Shown: positions 1 through 7,410, counted from the first letter of the stretch. The stretch is 13,057 nucleotides of DNA from JAJFTV01 sp964532655 (GCA_964532655.1 CAZHMZ010000108.1:1-13057); one strand, 5' to 3'. Made by a program: numbers and translations. Notes: generated by a model not told the origin, from the sequence alone.

Positions 1-354
1 CTGGGGTGGTATGCACCTGCCGTGGAGTCGCTGCAGAACCTGCCGGAGGGTTCAAAGACGCTGATGCTGTGGGAGGCGCGCGGGTATTACGCTCCGCTTA
101 CCAGCACAGCCGATCTGTGGATTGACCGCTGGCGGGTGGATTTCTGGGAATATGGGGATGCGCAACAGATCCTGGCATCCTGGAAGGAACAGGGCTACAC
201 CCATCTGTTGTATTACAAAAGCGGGGCAGATCTGGTGCGTTCCGAAAAGAATGTGCTTGAAGACGCGGGCTGGCAGGAACTCGACCTGCTCGCCGTGCTC
301 TTGCCGACGGTGGAGGATTTTGGCGGCGCCTACGTGTTGTATCAATTGCCATAA
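1..354 (+). CDS. C-terminal end of a probable membrane glycosyltransferase (GT39/PMT-like), 5' truncated by the window edge
   Basis: The reading frame is open from base 1 and stops at the TAA at 352-354, so only the last 117 codons are present; the internal GTG at 22 is not a credible start. The fragment is soluble in character, rich in Trp and Tyr, with no membrane span. Its pattern (LWEARGYY, then a D-W-D-R-W stretch, then GYTHLLYY, ending in an aromatic AYVLYQLP tail) resembles the extracytoplasmic C-terminal tail of large multi-spanning GT-C glycosyltransferases that use polyprenyl-phosphate sugars, common in Chloroflexota. The catalytic part lies upstream and cannot be seen, so the family call is inference from tail style only. 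The gene converges on the EF-G paralogue, and a hairpin terminator lies between them. Confidence 0.55.
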   Translation: MGWYAPAVESLQNLPEGSKTLMLWEARGYYAPLTSTADLWIDRWRVDFWEYGDAQQILASWKEQGYTHLLYYKSGADLVRSEKNVLEDAGWQELDLLAVLLPTVEDFGGAYVLYQLP

Positions 355-368
355 ATCGTGATAGGATG

Positions 369-399
369 AAAAAAACAGGGCAGCCATTTGGCTGCCCTG
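369..399 (-). terminator. Intrinsic terminator between convergent genes, strongest for the EF-G paralogue
   Basis: A perfect 10-bp stem (CAGGGCAGCC at 376-385 and its complement at 390-399) closes a 4-nt ATTT loop. Read on the minus strand the stem is followed by seven T residues (complement of the A run 369-375), the classic intrinsic terminator for the gene ending at 421. On the plus strand it is followed only by AATTGTCTTTT, so it probably also stops the glycosyltransferase transcript but less efficiently. Confidence 0.9.
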
Positions 400-420
400 A
401 ATTGTCTTTTGAGAAGAGGA

Positions 421-2493
421 TTATTCCTCTTTTTCCTTGGCGAGTTCTTTCTGGCGTTCGGCCACAATTTGCTCGGTGATGTGGTGCGGGACGTTCTCGT
501 AGTGATCCAGCTCCATGGTGAACAGACCGCGTCCGCCGGTGAGAGAGCGCAGTTGCGAGGTATAGCGCAGCATTTCCGCCAGGGGGACCTGGGCAGAAAT
601 GATGGATTCACCGCGTTCCGATTCCATGCCCTGTACGCGGGCACGGCGGGTGTTCAGATCGCCGAGGATGTCACCCATGTTGGCTTCCGGAACCACAATG
701 CGAACGTTCATGATCGGCTCACGCAGTACCGGGCCGGCATCCTTGAAAGCCAGTTTGAAGGCTTCGCGTCCGGCAATTTCAAAGGCGATTGGTTTCGAAT
801 CGACTGGATGTTCCTTGCCGTCAAATACCTCAACCCTGAAACCGGCGGCGGGATATCCGGCGATGACGCCCGTTTTCATCACGCTTTTAACGCCTTTTTC
901 GATGGGCGACATGTAACTGTTGGAGATGGCGCCGCCGAACACTTTGTTCTCAAATTCATAATCGCCTTCTGCCAGCGGCATTACACGCAAATGGACTTCA
1001 CCGAACTGACCCGAACCGCCGGTTTGCTTTTTGTGGCGATACATTGCAGTGCCATCTTTCGAGATGGTTTCCTGGTAAGGCACTTTGGGGGTCTCGATCA
1101 GCAGGTTGACCTGGAACTTGGCTTCAGCGCGGCGGATGGCCACATCGATGTGCTGGTCACCCATACCCTGCAGGATGGTCTGCAAGGTGGCAGCCTGGTT
1201 GAACCAGGTCAGGGTCATATCTTCCTCACACAGCCGGGTGAGCGAAGAACTGATCTTGGTGGAGTCGGCCTGGGTCTTGGGGAAGACGGCTACCTGGAAG
1301 AGCGCATGCGGATATACCGGGATCGGCAGAGTCAGCGGATGGCTCCGATCGCACAGGGTGTTGCCGGTGCTGGTTTCAGACAGCTTGGGCACGGTTCCAA
1401 TATCGCCGCTGTGAATATTTTTTACCGCGAAATTTTCAACGCCGCGGGGAATATAAGCAGAACCAATGCGTTCTTCTACATTGTGGGCCGGGTTCCAGAA
1501 CTTAGAATCGGCTTTGACAACGCCGGAATACACGCGGAAGTAGGTCTGCTTGCCCACAAACGGATCGGCAGTCGTCTTCCACACATAGGCGGCCAGCGGG
1601 CCGGCATCGTACTGGTTGAGAGTCTCTTCGCCGGCAGATCCCTGAGCAACACGCGGGGTTGCGTCTTTGGGGGAGGGAGCCAGATCCACAATACCATCCA
1701 GCAAGCGCTGAACGCCGATTTCGGCTGATGCTGCGGAGACGAACACGGGGACGAATGAACGTCCGACCACGGCGATTTTCAGCCCGCGCAGAATTTCTTC
1801 GGCTGATAGCTCGCCGGATTCAAGATACTTCTCCAGCAGAGCGTCTTCGCCTTCGGCGGCGGCCTCAACCAGCGCCATATGGGCGGCTTCGGCATCGGCC
1901 TTCAGATCGGCGGGGATATCCGTTACGGTCTTTCCATCGCCTTTGTAGGCTTTCATGGTCAGAAGATCGATCACACCCTGGAAGGCAGCTTTTTCACCCC
2001 ACGGGAGTTGAACGGGGATGAGGCGGATGGAGGAATAATTGGCCGCTGATTCGAGTGCCTTCTGGAAATTGGCATTTTCGCGATCCATCTTATTGACCAC
2101 CAGCAGGCGCGGCAGTTTGAACTGATCGCAATACTGCCAGGCAATTTCGGTACCTACCTCAAAACCGCTCACCGAATCGACCACCACCAGTGCACAGTCT
2201 GAAATATTCAGACCCGAGATCATTTCACCAATGAATTCGTTGTACCCGGGGGTATCGACGAAATTGATTTTATGATCACGGTATTCAACCGGGACCACCG
2301 CTGAATAGATTGAAATCCCACGCCGTTTTTCTTCATCGTCTGAATCGGAGACGGTTGTACCTTCTTCGATTTTTCCTAGCCTTGTGGTGGCTCCGGTGAA
2401 GTGAAGAAACGCTTCCGTTAGCATGGTTTTCCCGGCGCTGCTGTGGGACACCAATGCAATATTTCGGATCGCCTCAGTCGAATATTCTTTCAT
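421..2493 (-). CDS. fusA: Elongation factor G-like translational GTPase (EF-G2 type paralogue)
   Basis: A 690-residue translational GTPase with the full EF-G layout. The G domain has P-loop SHSSAGKT at 16-23, switch I RGISI at 58-62, DTPGY at 80-84 and NKMD at 134-137. Domains II and III follow, then domain IV with QTGGSGQFGEVHL from about 490 and the tip motif EHPVDS at about 561-566, and domain V ending YTSQLRSLTGGRG. The tip His aligns by eye with E. coli EF-G His583, which favours a ribosome-binding, translocase-like factor. The substituted GTPase motifs (Ser in the P-loop, RGISI, DTPGY instead of DTPGH) place it with the EF-G2/FusA2 paralogues (for example Thermus EF-G-2), not housekeeping FusA; the precise role of these is unsettled. 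The start at 2493 is chosen because GGAGAAGG lies 7 nt upstream; an in-frame ATG at 2574 lies in the structured leader. It is likely monocistronic, with its own promoter at 2595-2623. Confidence 0.93.
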   Translation of the reverse strand: MKEYSTEAIRNIALVSHSSAGKTMLTEAFLHFTGATTRLGKIEEGTTVSDSDDEEKRRGISIYSAVVPVEYRDHKINFVDTPGYNEFIGEMISGLNISDCALVVVDSVSGFEVGTEIAWQYCDQFKLPRLLVVNKMDRENANFQKALESAANYSSIRLIPVQLPWGEKAAFQGVIDLLTMKAYKGDGKTVTDIPADLKADAEAAHMALVEAAAEGEDALLEKYLESGELSAEEILRGLKIAVVGRSFVPVFVSAASAEIGVQRLLDGIVDLAPSPKDATPRVAQGSAGEETLNQYDAGPLAAYVWKTTADPFVGKQTYFRVYSGVVKADSKFWNPAHNVEERIGSAYIPRGVENFAVKNIHSGDIGTVPKLSETSTGNTLCDRSHPLTLPIPVYPHALFQVAVFPKTQADSTKISSSLTRLCEEDMTLTWFNQAATLQTILQGMGDQHIDVAIRRAEAKFQVNLLIETPKVPYQETISKDGTAMYRHKKQTGGSGQFGEVHLRVMPLAEGDYEFENKVFGGAISNSYMSPIEKGVKSVMKTGVIAGYPAAGFRVEVFDGKEHPVDSKPIAFEIAGREAFKLAFKDAGPVLREPIMNVRIVVPEANMGDILGDLNTRRARVQGMESERGESIISAQVPLAEMLRYTSQLRSLTGGRGLFTMELDHYENVPHHITEQIVAERQKELAKEKEE

Positions 2494-2500
2494 ATTTTTT

Positions 2501-2508
2501 CCTTCTCC
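2501..2508 (-). promoter_or_regulatory. Ribosome binding site deciding the EF-G paralogue start
   Basis: GGAGAAGG on the minus strand lies 7 nt before the ATG at 2493. The alternative in-frame ATG at 2574 has no such site and would add 27 residues that do not look like EF-G, so this site fixes the start. Confidence 0.85.
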
Positions 2509-2527
2509 AAGCTGGTTGTATTCGCTA

Positions 2528-2585
2528 TGCCTTAACGGCTGAAAACGAAGACCTGAAAAAGTCTTCATTCGCATCCGTTAAGGCA
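2528..2585 (-). promoter_or_regulatory. Nested inverted repeat in the 5' leader of the EF-G paralogue
   Basis: An 11-bp perfect inverted repeat (TGCCTTAACGG at 2528-2538, complement at 2575-2585) encloses a second hairpin with a 6-bp stem (GAAGAC at 2547-2552, GTCTTC at 2561-2566) and an 8-nt loop. The predicted transcription start is near 2588, so the outer stem would begin within a few nucleotides of the mRNA 5' end. It lacks a T-run long enough for an ordinary terminator after the outer stem. It could be a 5' stabilising or regulatory RNA fold, or a DNA operator overlapping the start of transcription; the sequence alone does not decide. Confidence 0.6.
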
Positions 2586-2594
2586 AGCCTATCA

Positions 2595-2623
2595 ATTTTA
2601 TATGTTCTCGGCTTTTCTGTCAA
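2595..2623 (-). promoter_or_regulatory. Sigma-70-type promoter of the EF-G paralogue
   Basis: On the minus strand a perfect -35 box TTGACA (2618-2623) is separated by exactly 17 nt from a -10 box TAAAAT (2595-2600, 5 of 6 consensus). Transcription would start near 2588, giving a leader of about 95 nt. The box pair lies downstream of the stop codon of the dihydrofolate-reductase-like gene, so the EF-G paralogue can be expressed independently. Confidence 0.85.
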
Positions 2624-2699
2624 AGTATTTTGCCGATTAGAGAAAAACTGGCTGTTGAAGCACTTTAATTAAGGAAAAGAATCACGCATGAACCTGAGA

Positions 2700-3266
2700 T
2701 TACCTGGCTGGCAAAATCCTGAACCGCAGATGAATTCTCCCTCCCGGCATCTCAACGGTTTTGATCCTTTCCAGCCGGATGGGATCCAGACCGATGTCTT
2801 CAAAGAAGCGCAGACCGCCGCCCAGCAGGATGGGGACGATATCCAGATACAGTTCATCAGCCAGCCCCGCCTGCAACACCTGATGAAATGTGTTGGGCGC
2901 ACCAATCACCGTGACGTCTTTGGCGCCCGCAGCTAGTTTGGCCTGTTTGACCGCACTCTCAATCCCGTCGGTCACAAAGGTGAAGGTAAGCCTGTCATTT
3001 CCCTTGGGCCTTGTCTGCGGCGGATGATGTGTGAGTACAAAAATTGGGCATTGAAACTCGTAAAAGTCGGCGTATGTATCCGGATCCTCCGCCAAACCAA
3101 ACGAGTTGCGCCCCATGATCACTCCACCGGTACTTCGGATCAACTCCTGTAAAGGTTCATTATGCAACATTGCTTCTGAATCGGAATTCAGTTCAGACAT
3201 ACTGCCGTTTCGATCCTGGATATATCCATCCAGTGACATGGTAATACCAATGACGACTTTTCCCAT
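2700..3266 (-). CDS. Dihydrofolate reductase family protein (RibD C-terminal domain-like)
   Basis: A 188-residue single-domain protein of the RibD-C/DHFR-like superfamily, which comprises NAD(P)H-dependent reductases of pteridine- or pyrimidine-like substrates. Visible family motifs are SLDGYI at 11-16, GGVIMGRNSF at 47-56 (cofactor-side segment), PIFVLTHHPP at 74-83, and VIGAPNTF followed by ADELYLDIVPILLGGG at 120-151. The length suits the stand-alone YyaP/YwjB-type proteins, which are mostly uncharacterised. It is neither canonical FolA nor full RibD, because there is no deaminase domain, so no substrate is claimed. The start at 3266 is preceded by AGAGGGG about 8 nt upstream and by its own promoter. 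It lies about 80 nt downstream of the lipoprotein gene and 206 nt upstream of the EF-G paralogue start; neither neighbour suggests a pathway. Confidence 0.88.
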   Translation of the reverse strand: MGKVVIGITMSLDGYIQDRNGSMSELNSDSEAMLHNEPLQELIRSTGGVIMGRNSFGLAEDPDTYADFYEFQCPIFVLTHHPPQTRPKGNDRLTFTFVTDGIESAVKQAKLAAGAKDVTVIGAPNTFHQVLQAGLADELYLDIVPILLGGGLRFFEDIGLDPIRLERIKTVEMPGGRIHLRFRILPAR

Positions 3267-3286
3267 GGTTTTATCCCCTCTGATTT

Positions 3287-3315
3287 ATTCTATCCAGAGA
3301 TGTTTTGAGCTTCAA
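3287..3315 (-). promoter_or_regulatory. Probable sigma-70 promoter of the DHFR-like gene
   Basis: On the minus strand TTGAAG (3310-3315, 4 of 6) is followed after 17 nt by TAGAAT (3287-3292, 5 of 6). The start of transcription would be near 3280, leaving a short leader of about 14 nt that holds the AGAGGGG ribosome binding site. The site lies in the short gap after the lipoprotein stop codon. Confidence 0.65.
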
Positions 3316-3345
3316 GGTGGGAAATGCAAAATGATTGAATCGGCC

Positions 3346-4191
3346 CTAAGGCCAGGGAATTTCCAGAGGAAGGGTATAGCCGTGCTTTTCAACCCCATAC
3401 ACGCGACCATGTGAAGTTTCTTCGCAGTCTTCACCATCCGTAACGGTCAGGCTGGTCTCATACACGCCATACGGGACAAACACCAGTCTCCCATCCTGGC
3501 AAAGCCAGGTCTCCACCAGATACGGCTCCTGTTCTGAATCATCACCGGCGCGCAGCGATAGAGGGCTCCACGAAATGCTAACCTGGTCGCCGTTGCGAAC
3601 CGCATTCACCGAAGCCAGCGGCCCGTAATAAGGTGACCAGGGCAGGGAAATGCTCATGGGATCAATCGGCTCGAGGCTGGCAGTATCCCCTTTCACATTC
3701 ATCCATTCCAGGTTCATCCAGCACGGGTTATCCCCGCCGATGGCGCGCACCTCGATATAACCGGTATCCGGTAGGATGCCCAGGATCTCCAGATTGCTGC
3801 CGCCCAGCAGACCGTACTTATACAAATAGGCTTTCGATGGGCCATAGAAACACATCACATGCTCCACATTCACCTCTCCTCGTAGAATTTCATACACCGG
3901 TGTTGGCGTGAGGGTAGATGTGTGACTGGGTCGCGGGGTGAAGGTCTGGCCGGGAGTGGATGTAGAGGTTTCTGTGTGAGTGGGCGTCAGGGTGAGTGAA
4001 GGGGTTGTGCTTGGAAGCAACGTGGCAATTTGTGATGGTGTTGCGGATCTTTCTATGAAGACAGTCGAGGAGGGCAGAGTACTCTTCTGTGGCGCACAGG
4101 ATACTGTGAGGATGAGAAAAACGAGCAAGATTATTCCTGCAACAGGCTTGCTCACGCGTTTATGATCATGGACCTCGCCGCGCGCTTGCAT
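3346..4191 (-). CDS. Thr/Pro-rich surface lipoprotein with an SH3-like module, function unknown
   Basis: With the ATG at 4191 the product has 281 residues. Residues 11-31 form a signal peptide (KR-containing start, hydrophobic GIILLVFLILTVS), and C32 is the probable lipidated cysteine, although the -3 residue is Thr where Leu is usual. Residues 33-99 are a Thr/Ser/Pro-rich stalk (TPT, STSTP and LTPTP runs) of a type common in Anaerolineae exported proteins. Residues 107-175 look like a bacterial SH3-like fold (MCFYGPS to NPCWMNLEW) with C114 and C157. Residues 185-281 look like a beta-sandwich, FN3-like module (VSISWSPL, PYLVETWLC, ending in HGYTLPLEIPWP) with C231 and C256. The two cysteine pairs suggest disulfides. 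The longer reading frame to 4242 has no better start and overlaps the GNAT gene. The ATG lies 2 nt after the GNAT stop, so expression by translational coupling is likely; no Shine-Dalgarno at normal spacing is visible. The function is not known. Confidence 0.75.
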   Translation of the reverse strand: MQARGEVHDHKRVSKPVAGIILLVFLILTVSCAPQKSTLPSSTVFIERSATPSQIATLLPSTTPSLTLTPTHTETSTSTPGQTFTPRPSHTSTLTPTPVYEILRGEVNVEHVMCFYGPSKAYLYKYGLLGGSNLEILGILPDTGYIEVRAIGGDNPCWMNLEWMNVKGDTASLEPIDPMSISLPWSPYYGPLASVNAVRNGDQVSISWSPLSLRAGDDSEQEPYLVETWLCQDGRLVFVPYGVYETSLTVTDGEDCEETSHGRVYGVEKHGYTLPLEIPWP

Positions 4192-4193
4192 CC

Positions 4194-4730
4194 TTACAGG
4201 GTTTTCTCCATCCGCCAGGCGGGCTCGTTGACGTGCCGCCATTTGCCCTCGTGGTCGAGGTATGACCAGACCCCCGGCTCCTGCCCTGTCACCTTGAAGC
4301 CATCTCTTTCATACAGTTTTCGGGCACGCGGGTTGTCTTTAGCCACGTTCAGGGTCAGCGTGGTATATCCTCTTTTTCGCAGATCGTTTTCAACGGTTTC
4401 GAGGATCAGTGACCCAAGACCCAGATTGCGGAAAGCGGGCTGCACACGGAATGAAAACAAATAGGCATGCGTGCAGCCGTTGGCCAGCTCCGGACGGCCG
4501 CAGATCAACTGGATAAATACCTGCCCGATGATGCCGGTGCCGGGCAGATCCGCCACCCACATTTGTGATTCACCGGCCAACACCTTTTCATAGGAATCGG
4601 CGTACAAACGGCGGAAATGCGTGAACTCGCCGTCCCATTCCAGCGCCTTCAGGTCCTTTTTGACCAGCGGGCGGACGTTGATACGTTCCAGAAATGGCTT
4701 CGAATTAGGCCGGAAGAGACTAAATCGCAT
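4194..4730 (-). CDS. GNAT family N-acetyltransferase
   Basis: A 178-residue cytosolic acetyl-CoA-dependent acyltransferase of the GNAT fold. Motif A is visible at about 96-110 (VQPAFRNLGLGSLIL), containing the R-N-L-G-L-G acetyl-CoA pyrophosphate loop at 101-106. Motif B follows as NVAKDNPRARKLYERDGF at 128-145. The N-terminal LEWDGEFTHFRRLYADS segment (about 30-46) is the likely substrate-side region. The acceptor substrate cannot be deduced; GNAT members acetylate antibiotics, amino acids, ribosomal proteins and others. The start at 4730 overlaps the end of the nucleotidyltransferase gene by 11 bp and has GGAAGGG immediately upstream. The stop lies 2 nt before the lipoprotein start, so the three genes are probably co-transcribed and translationally coupled. 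Confidence 0.88.
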   Translation of the reverse strand: MRFSLFRPNSKPFLERINVRPLVKKDLKALEWDGEFTHFRRLYADSYEKVLAGESQMWVADLPGTGIIGQVFIQLICGRPELANGCTHAYLFSFRVQPAFRNLGLGSLILETVENDLRKRGYTTLTLNVAKDNPRARKLYERDGFKVTGQEPGVWSYLDHEGKWRHVNEPAWRMEKTL

Positions 4731-7398
4731 CGTTCCCTTCCTTTTGCTTCAACTCGATTAATAAAGAATCCAACAATTGATCCTCTTCATCGCGTGTGTG
4801 GATTAAACCATCCAGCCAGGCTTTACGCAGCGTTTCCAGAAGGTCGCGATACACCGGACCAGGCATAATCTGGTGCCGGCGCAGTGTGCTTCCGTCAGCG
4901 TAAGGCTTCACTTTTTGCCAGGAGATGACATAATCACGGATAGCCTGGCGGACGCCGGCGTCAACGCTGAGCTGGTACAGCACGTACAGACTGATCGAAG
5001 AATTACCCTGTAGGATTTTCACATACTGGCTGGGTAACCTGTCGGTCATCCGGTTGAGACCGGCTCTGGCGTGATGCACTTCCTCCACCGATTTACTGAT
5101 ATTGCTGGAGAGCTTCAATCGCCTGGTAACGTACATGGCCTGCTCCAGGGGCATGGCGCTGAACCAGGCCAGATAGATCATCACCTGCCGAATGGAATGA
5201 TTGCCCATTTTATCCGTCAGTTCCCAGAAGGGTTCGGGCGTTTCAGCGATGATCTTGCTGACCGACTCGCTCATGCGGGCATCCCAGGTGAGATAGGGAG
5301 AAATGGCCTTGAGCAAACCCAGTTCAGACAGGCGATACAGCATGGCAATCGCTTTGGGTTCACTCAAAATGGCGTTCAGCTCATGGCGGATGCGATCGCC
5401 GGAAACCTGGCGCATCAATTCATGCGCCTCGGCCATCAACTGCAAAGTGCGGTCTTCAATCTCGAAATCAAAGCGCTGTTCAAAACGCACCGCCCGCAGC
5501 AGACGGGTGGGATCATCGACAAATGAAATGGAATGCAGCACGCGGATATATTTGTTTTTTAGGTCGTCCAGACCGCCCCAGTAATCATACAGATCGCCGT
5601 AATGCTCACCGTCCAGTCGAAGCGCCAGTGTGTTGATACTGAAATCTCGCCGATGCAGATCCAGGCGGATGCCGCTGCGTTCGACGATGGGCAGGGCAGT
5701 GGGATGATCGTAAAATTCGGTGCGCGCGCTGATCAGATCCAGACTTTCAGGGAGATCCAATGGATTGAGCGCACCGTCATGCGACATCGCTTGAGCCAGG
5801 TTTTCCCGGCAGGTACCAATCTGCCATTTGGCGGTGCCAAACCGGCGATGGCTGACCACCTTGCCGCCAAAACGTTTTGCCAGTGCCTGGGCCAGGGTGA
5901 TGGCATTGCCTTCCAACACCATATCCAGATCCAGGCTGGGTCGGTCAAGCAGCAAATCGCGCACAAAACCGCCAACCAGGTACACAGGGATGTTCTGGGC
6001 AGCGGCTTCTTCCGCGACCACCTTCACCAGCGCCAGCAGCGCGCTCGGCAAGGCCTGATCCAATTTTCCAGCCAGATTTTGACGAGCAGGTGGCTGCTCG
6101 CGATATGCCAAAGTGCGGATCAAATCGGTGCGGGTGACAATACCCATCACCTGACCGTCTTCCGGATGGACGACCGGGATCTGGCCCCAGCCGGTTTTGT
6201 TCATGAGGGCCTGCAATTCGTTCAGGGTTTGCCCGGGCAGGATGGTCACCTCACCGGCTTCCATCAGACTGCTCACTTTTCGTTCCAGCTTGTGTGCAAT
6301 GGCTCGATCCACAGCGCGTCGGGTGAGTAAACCCACCACGCGGCCATGCTCCACCACCGGGAAACCCTCAAAGCCATAGCGCTGCATCAGCACAGCGGCC
6401 TCTTTCACACTCTGTGACGGTGACAGCAGCAGCGGGCGGGAGGACATGATTTCACCCACCGAAACAACCGGTTGGATGAAAGACGGCAGGATGGCGATTA
6501 ACTCGTCATACACTTCTTTGAGCAGCGAGGCGCGGTCTGCGCGGGTGGATTGTCCTTCCCGCCGTATCAGCGCCGCGGCTGCTCGCTGATGGCCGCCGCC
6601 CCCAAAGCGAGCGGTCATCGCTGATACATCCATCCGATCTGTGGTGGAGCGGGCAACCAGTCGCACGCCTTCCTGGGTGTTGATCACCAAAAACAGGGCA
6701 TCCGGTTCCAGCAAGTCACGGATTTTATGCGCAGCGCTGGAAACCTCATCGGTCATCTCTTCCGCAAAGGCTGTCGAAAGCACAATTTCAAGCCCATGAA
6801 TGTGCAAATTCTGTGTGTTGGAAAGCAATTCATCATACAGGCGGCGCTGATCGGCAGACAGGGGCGGGTAGATAAAATCGCTGGCAGTTTGCAGACTAGC
6901 CCCGTTTTCCATCAAAAAAGCTACCGCACGAACATCACGAACGTTGGTGCGGGTATAGGTCAGTGAACCGGTATCTTCATAAATGCCCAACAGCATCAAT
7001 GTGGCCTGCAGCGGGGAAAGGTGAATACCGGCTTCCTGGATGAGTTCAACGAAAATGGTGGTACAGGCACCCAGGTCAAACAATTCGGTTTCCCAGTCTG
7101 TATCCAGGTTGGGGCGTCTGGCATGATGGTCAATCACGCAGATTTTTGTCCGGCTGGTCATGCCCTTAATGGTGACCAGCGACTGTGTATCCACCAGCCA
7201 GGTGGCCTCAACGTTGCCGGAGGGCAGCTCTTTTGGGGTGATGAACGGAAGTTCGACTGAGAATTGGGTTACAAAACTCCGTACGTTGCGGTTCATGCGG
7301 TGGGGCAGCAGGGGAACAGCCTCTTTCACCAGGTGTACCCCCAGCAGCGAAGCAATAGCATCAAAATCGGCCTGTTCATGGGTAAGGGCGATTTTCAT
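4720..7398 (-). CDS. DHH-CBS-CBS-tRNA nucleotidyltransferase/poly(A) polymerase fusion (CCA- or A-adding type)
   Basis: An 892-residue multidomain enzyme. Residues 1-165 are a DHH phosphoesterase domain (DFDAIASL at 11-18, VDTQ near 70, IDHH at 89-92, EDTGSLTY at 141-148). Residues 225-305 are a DHHA1 domain with GGGGHQRAAAA at 266-276. Residues 315-370 and 376-435 are two CBS domains. From about 465 comes a class II nucleotidyltransferase head with GGFVRD at 476-481, catalytic D490 and D492 in LDLD, RRDFSIN at 583-589, DDPTRLLRAVRF at 628-639 and GDRIRHEL at 667-674, followed by a helical tRNA-binding tail. This architecture is known from the A-adding enzyme of Aquifex, where CC addition is done by another protein; whether this one adds A, CC or CCA cannot be decided by eye. 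The DHH part keeps its metal ligands, so a second phosphoesterase activity is plausible. The ATG at 7398 is the only candidate before an in-frame TGA. Confidence 0.92.
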   Translation of the reverse strand: MKIALTHEQADFDAIASLLGVHLVKEAVPLLPHRMNRNVRSFVTQFSVELPFITPKELPSGNVEATWLVDTQSLVTIKGMTSRTKICVIDHHARRPNLDTDWETELFDLGACTTIFVELIQEAGIHLSPLQATLMLLGIYEDTGSLTYTRTNVRDVRAVAFLMENGASLQTASDFIYPPLSADQRRLYDELLSNTQNLHIHGLEIVLSTAFAEEMTDEVSSAAHKIRDLLEPDALFLVINTQEGVRLVARSTTDRMDVSAMTARFGGGGHQRAAAALIRREGQSTRADRASLLKEVYDELIAILPSFIQPVVSVGEIMSSRPLLLSPSQSVKEAAVLMQRYGFEGFPVVEHGRVVGLLTRRAVDRAIAHKLERKVSSLMEAGEVTILPGQTLNELQALMNKTGWGQIPVVHPEDGQVMGIVTRTDLIRTLAYREQPPARQNLAGKLDQALPSALLALVKVVAEEAAAQNIPVYLVGGFVRDLLLDRPSLDLDMVLEGNAITLAQALAKRFGGKVVSHRRFGTAKWQIGTCRENLAQAMSHDGALNPLDLPESLDLISARTEFYDHPTALPIVERSGIRLDLHRRDFSINTLALRLDGEHYGDLYDYWGGLDDLKNKYIRVLHSISFVDDPTRLLRAVRFEQRFDFEIEDRTLQLMAEAHELMRQVSGDRIRHELNAILSEPKAIAMLYRLSELGLLKAISPYLTWDARMSESVSKIIAETPEPFWELTDKMGNHSIRQVMIYLAWFSAMPLEQAMYVTRRLKLSSNISKSVEEVHHARAGLNRMTDRLPSQYVKILQGNSSISLYVLYQLSVDAGVRQAIRDYVISWQKVKPYADGSTLRRHQIMPGPVYRDLLETLRKAWLDGLIHTRDEEDQLLDSLLIELKQKEGNDAI

Positions 7399-7404
7399 GC
7401 CTCT

Positions 7405-7410
7405 ATTGTA
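7405..7410 (-). promoter_or_regulatory. -10-like box directly before the nucleotidyltransferase start
   Basis: TACAAT on the minus strand (5 of 6 consensus) ends 6 nt before the ATG at 7398, so transcription would begin at or next to the start codon. No convincing -35 box is seen at 16-18 nt. No Shine-Dalgarno at a normal distance exists; only AGAGG one base before the ATG. This suggests a leaderless or nearly leaderless mRNA, but the box alone is weak evidence. Confidence 0.4.

Noticed and set aside
388..1728. 446-codon open frame on the plus strand
   Set aside because: It lies fully antisense to the EF-G paralogue, whose domains and motifs are unmistakable; the translated product has no recognisable motif and its open frame follows from G+C-rich codon bias.
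2494..2574. Upstream in-frame ATG extending the EF-G paralogue by 27 residues
   Set aside because: No Shine-Dalgarno at 2574, the extra residues are encoded by the leader inverted repeat, and EF-G proteins start close to the P-loop; the ATG at 2493 has GGAGAAGG.
4192..4242. Longer lipoprotein start within the GNAT gene
   Set aside because: It would put 17 extra charged residues before the signal peptide and overlap the GNAT gene; the ATG at 4191 next to the GNAT stop fits better.
5602..6330. 242-codon plus-strand frame (and 5071-5526)
   Set aside because: Antisense to the well-supported nucleotidyltransferase fusion, no ribosome site or family pattern.
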